DNA of 20,370 bases from Haplomitrium mnioides (Eukaryota > Marchantiophyta > Haplomitriopsida > Calobryales), in NCBI GenBank assembly GCA_049999725.1, contig JBNGIS010017755.1, positions 1-20,370 on the forward strand, read 5' to 3'. Position 1 is the stretch's first letter, and every line of letters starts with the position of its first letter. Of the stretch, positions 16,816 through 20,370 are shown one piece after another. Made by a program: the position numbers and the translations under genes. The notes beneath the pieces were generated by a model, which worked only from the letters and a program-made list of their open reading frames with translations, was not told the DNA's origin and did not search any database.

Positions 16816-18400
16816 AAGTTATTGACCATTGGTTTTGCATTGTTGGCTTGGCTAGTTGAGTATACGATGGCTATTGGATTCCTGAGAACATGGACTGGTG
16901 CATCCATAGAATGTTTAGTAGCTTTTATGAATAAAGAGTTTCTACTTGCATCTACATGTGATTGTCACTTGCGTTTTCTTGTCCCTCACATCTCGATCTT
17001 ACAATAAAAAGACACCAATCATAGTCACGTTTGTATAAGATTTACCCTTATGTTTACTTCACTTCAAAACACCTATACGGAACCATTGTTGATTTATGTT
17101 CTTTACCTCCTGATGGGATTCTATCTTGCCTCTCTAGTCTTTTACCTTTATGTTTTGCGCCTTTTCTTTCTGTTATCCATAAGTTCCTCACATTTCTCTT
17201 CTTCCAACCACAGGTCCCACATTGTTCTTCTTTTATCCGCAGGTCCCGATAAAACCTCATTGGTTTGGTTTGTGACTGTTGGTTCAAACAAGTAACCTTA
17301 TGTCCCTCTTTTTACCCGGTCCTTCCTCACGCCCGACATCGTTTTCAATTAGGAAGTTGGAACGTCGTGTCTAACAACCCGTACCTTTGATGTCATCCTC
17401 TCACCCAATAGTTGACTCGATATCTTATCTTTAGTGCATGATAACGTCTGCGTGGGTTAAACTTGCCTAATGGTTCCCCTCTTTAACCACTGGTTTGAAA
17501 GCTCTACCTATGAATACATCCATTCTATCAAAGTCACCACTTTGTTTCTTAACAGCTCTAACAAAGTTGTTGTTTCTCTCCTTATCCAATCCATCGGAGT
17601 TCCCATTTTGCCCCCCCAAGATCCATCGGAGTCAGTATTTTGTATCCTATCCATTCTATTGGTCTCACCATTTTGTCATCTATCTGATCTATTGGACTTG
17701 CATTCGAATATGATTAGTCTTATTAGAATACCTTTTGAAATTGATCTTGATGTCGCGAATCAACGCCCAATCTTTGCAACCCCTATTTCCCCCTAGAACC
17801 TGTCAAGTTGCATCCCATTCCAAAACGAATTTATCTTGTAGTTGTTTCCCCCTTTGTCTACTCACTTGTAGAAATTCCTAACTACTAGTATCCTCACAGA
17901 CCCGTCATGTTAGAGTTGCATACTGCCAAGAAACCCATAGATAGCTTCGAATTTGCCTTTGTGACTATTATTGTTCACGATTCCTCATTCTAACTGGTTG
18001 CCTGTAAGAATACTCCTCCTAGTTGTTGCAACAAACCAATAGAAGAAGATTGCTAGTATACTACAAACATAGAGACTGCAAAGAACCCGTTGCTATCCTA
18101 AACCCCTTCCTACACTGGAGAGGGCTCCACCCCCTATGCTCTTAGCCTCTTTGTAACAGTCTATGAATTCACACTTGTAACTTTATCATCTAAACTCAGG
18201 GGAAACCAACTTTGGGAGTCTTATGTTTGTGTTAGGAATCAATAAGAGCTCTTATCTCAAGGGTGTCTAATGCCAAATGTAAGGGCTAGATTTCCAAAAG
18301 GCTTGGAATTCAGCTTGGGCAACTATCAGGGAACCTTGGTGTCGGGTCTGATATCACCAATACTGGTTGTCTTGTTGTGACGATCCTTCTTCCTTGTTGA
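16816..18400. other. Pyrimidine-rich region without recognised gene
   Basis: Only short frames that look like chance. CAGGTCCC occurs twice near 17211-17247 in polypyrimidine surroundings. On the minus strand TTGGTGATATCAGACCC (about 18344-18360) vaguely resembles a tRNA-Met primer-binding site with two extra bases, but no LTR end adjoins it convincingly. Confidence 0.3.
17516..17700. repeat. Weak tandem repeats of about 30 bp
   Basis: The unit TCCATCGGAGT...ATTTTG recurs in diverged form: TCCATTCTATC...ACTTTG, TCCATCGGAGT...CATTTTG, TCCATCGGAGT...TATTTTG and TCCATTCTATTGG...CATTTTG. Spacing is irregular (about 28-45 bp). Confidence 0.5.
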
Positions 18401-20370
18401 AGATAGAGTTGAGTGGTGCAACAGATTGGTTATAAAGAACCAACGTATTTTGGGCTAGTAGTTAATAGATAGGCTTGATGAGAGACAACTACTAATTTAC
18501 AAAAATCACTTAGTATCAAAACTTTGGGTGGCTACTTTGGACTAGGTAAAGATGGATATCTTAGAGGTATTCTTAAAGACCATAAGACCAAATGGGCTGA
18601 CAACTAATCTATGTCCAATAGAGGGATGGACTTTTAAACTTTGGACAAAGTGATATATGTCCGATACCAGAATTCAAAAAGTGGTCCAATACTCTAGCTA
18701 TAAGCTGAGGCTAAAAAAACTAATTTGCTCTAGATTCTTTTGGAATTGAACTATGAACCGATTGGAAATAGGAACCAATGAATTTCAATCCTAATAATTG
18801 ATTGGAATCTTGATTATCTTGCAAGTATGGAACAATATGCTAATTCTTCTGTTTCAGAGAAGACAAGACAACGCTAGATGTCGCAAACCTACTCAATCAA
18901 TTACATAATGAGGTGAGAACTATAGAGTTAGAACTCAACGCTTTATAGATGATCGAATAATGTTGCACCAAGTTGCTGAGAGAAGTAACATAAAACTATC
19001 AATCGTATGCTTATACAAACCGAGTTGATTCCTAACTCTATAGTATCAAGATATAGCTAACACTTAAACTACAATCTTTATATTGGTTCAACTTATGTTG
19101 GAGCAATAACAAAAAATGAATGTGATGGTAATGATGGTTGGAAGAAAAACATATTGTAGCAAGAAAAACAGACTTCTCTTTCTGATATAGTATTTTTTTC
19201 TTTCTTTTGATTTCTAAAACAAAACTTATGCTCAAACAACCACAAGAAATGATACAACAATTTAGAGGTAGACTCTTTTTTTGATGATCTATAGTCTCTT
19301 TTTTTCTAGACCTCTACAATACATACATATTAGATAGTGAACTCTATGATTGTAGTACTATAAATGACAACTATGTAGCAACATATTCACAAAAAAAGAG
19401 AATACACAATATTGATTCAGACTACTTACTCGAACATTACAAATAGAAAAACATCACATTAGCCAAGAAAACTAATCAAGCTTACATGATAGTTTTCTTA
19501 TAACACTTTGCAATTTTCTGAGGATGTTTGTTGATAGTGCATCTCTTTTGCATTTGATTTTTCTCTTCAAAAACTTTGCCTTATCATTCTATATTTGTAT
19601 TTATTCAAGTAGAACAACTCTTCTATCTCAGCATTTGTATGTCTGTTGAATCTTATTTTCACTTTTATTTGATCACTTTATGAATAGCCTTGTGATCACA
19701 CTCCATCTTTTGATAAGCCTCTTCTATAATCACTAGTATCAATAATAATTTCATTGTCAATCTTGTACTGATTCTTCTCAATGCTTCTACCTAATCTTTC
19801 TATGTCCTTGTTTCAATCTTCCCACCATTATCTCCATAATCAACATTTTAATCCTTCCTCTCACCCCAATTGTAGAGCAATATAGCTGAGAAGCAGCAAG
19901 AGAATTTCCATAGTCTAAATAAAGATTGAAGCGGGAGAGCTTTGAAAAAGAGAGAGAATAGAATAGAATAGAATTTGATTTAAAGTCCCAGGTCAGCCCT
20001 AAGGCCATAGGGACTGAAGGTACAACAAGCACCGATGTGCAAGAAAGGGGGAGTAGGAAAATAAAAAGTCTAACAACAGAAAGAAAAACATCATGGTAAG
20101 CAAAAGCTCACTCGTAAAAATAAAGATAAAGATGCTCTCACTCTAAAATCTCTAATATCCGTCAGAGTAACTAATGATCTGAGAACTAATAGACAAAGAA
20201 ACCGAAACGTTCTGAAAGCTAGTTTGGAAGTTCTGGATTTTCCAGCCAGCTTTCTTCAAATTTCCGGCGCCTTCTAGCAACAGTGCTGCTCCGCCAACAA
20301 CCGATATATCTTATTTCAGTAATTGATAATCAGACCATGTTAAATTTTGTCTAAGTTGCGGCCTGAGACT
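18401..20370. other. AT-rich right part without recognised gene
   Basis: No reading frame beyond chance length and no tRNA or rRNA signal. The last 330 bases are less AT-rich. On the minus strand TTTAACATGGTCTGATTATC (20343-20324), followed by a GGCGGAGCAGC and GCGCCGGAAA stretch, is reminiscent of a Copia LTR end, binding site and leader. The evidence is thin. Confidence 0.3.
19956..19974. repeat. (GAATA)n microsatellite
   Basis: Three GAATA units and a partial fourth after a GA-rich stretch. Confidence 0.85.

Noticed and set aside
17054-17796. Several short frames on both strands
   Set aside because: They overlap one another, lack motifs and lie in pyrimidine-rich repeats.
18341-18400. 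Minus-strand LTR junction at GTCACAACA with a binding site
   Set aside because: The binding-site match needs a two-base insertion and sits 12 nt or more from the supposed LTR end; no second LTR was found.

Overview
The window looks like nuclear intergenic DNA of a vascular plant with a large, repeat-rich genome. It is AT-rich, has no intact host gene, and is dominated by decayed LTR retrotransposons inserted into one another. Conifers or large-genome monocots fit this picture, but nothing here fixes the species.

Layout. Bases 121-1077 are a pyrimidine-rich tandem array with a 129-bp period. It abuts the gag of an old plus-strand Ty3/gypsy element (element 1). Element 1 runs through gag, a zinc knuckle and the first half of its protease (1072-3149), is interrupted, and resumes at about 13344 with the second half of the protease, reverse transcriptase, RNase H and integrase (to about 15470). 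The interruption is element 2, a minus-strand, non-autonomous gypsy element carrying gag and protease only (3150-13343). It has about 1.15-kb LTRs bounded by TGTGAAG and CTTCACA, a degenerate primer-binding site and target duplication GGAT. Its left LTR is in turn split by element 3 (3891-8987), a Copia-type element with two 207-bp LTRs (TGTTG...CAACA), target duplication CTTAA, primer-binding site and polypurine tract. Element 2's other LTR still shows the empty site, so the order 1, then 2, then 3 can be read directly.

The unusual part is element 3. No Copia gag-pol is recognisable inside it. Its 5' third (about 4190-5480) is a decayed Argonaute coding segment: linker, PAZ, MID and the start of PIWI, with GVDVTHP and CDGMSE motifs, most like plant AGO2/3/7. 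Its 3' half is dense in short perfect hairpins. These include an array (7674-8000) with uniform 5-nt loops and two alternating stem families at 22/26-nt spacing, where stem pairing is kept although the stem sequences differ. The element ends in a 9-bp hairpin touching the polypurine tract. An RNA-silencing gene fragment and a structured-RNA region packaged between LTRs is the main candidate for something new.

From about 15470 to the right edge I find no supported gene. There is a 29-nt poly(A) run, weak tandem repeats near 17.6 kb, a GAATA microsatellite and, at the extreme right, a possible but unproven minus-strand Copia leader. All coding remains carry stops or frameshifts, so nothing here is likely to make protein.
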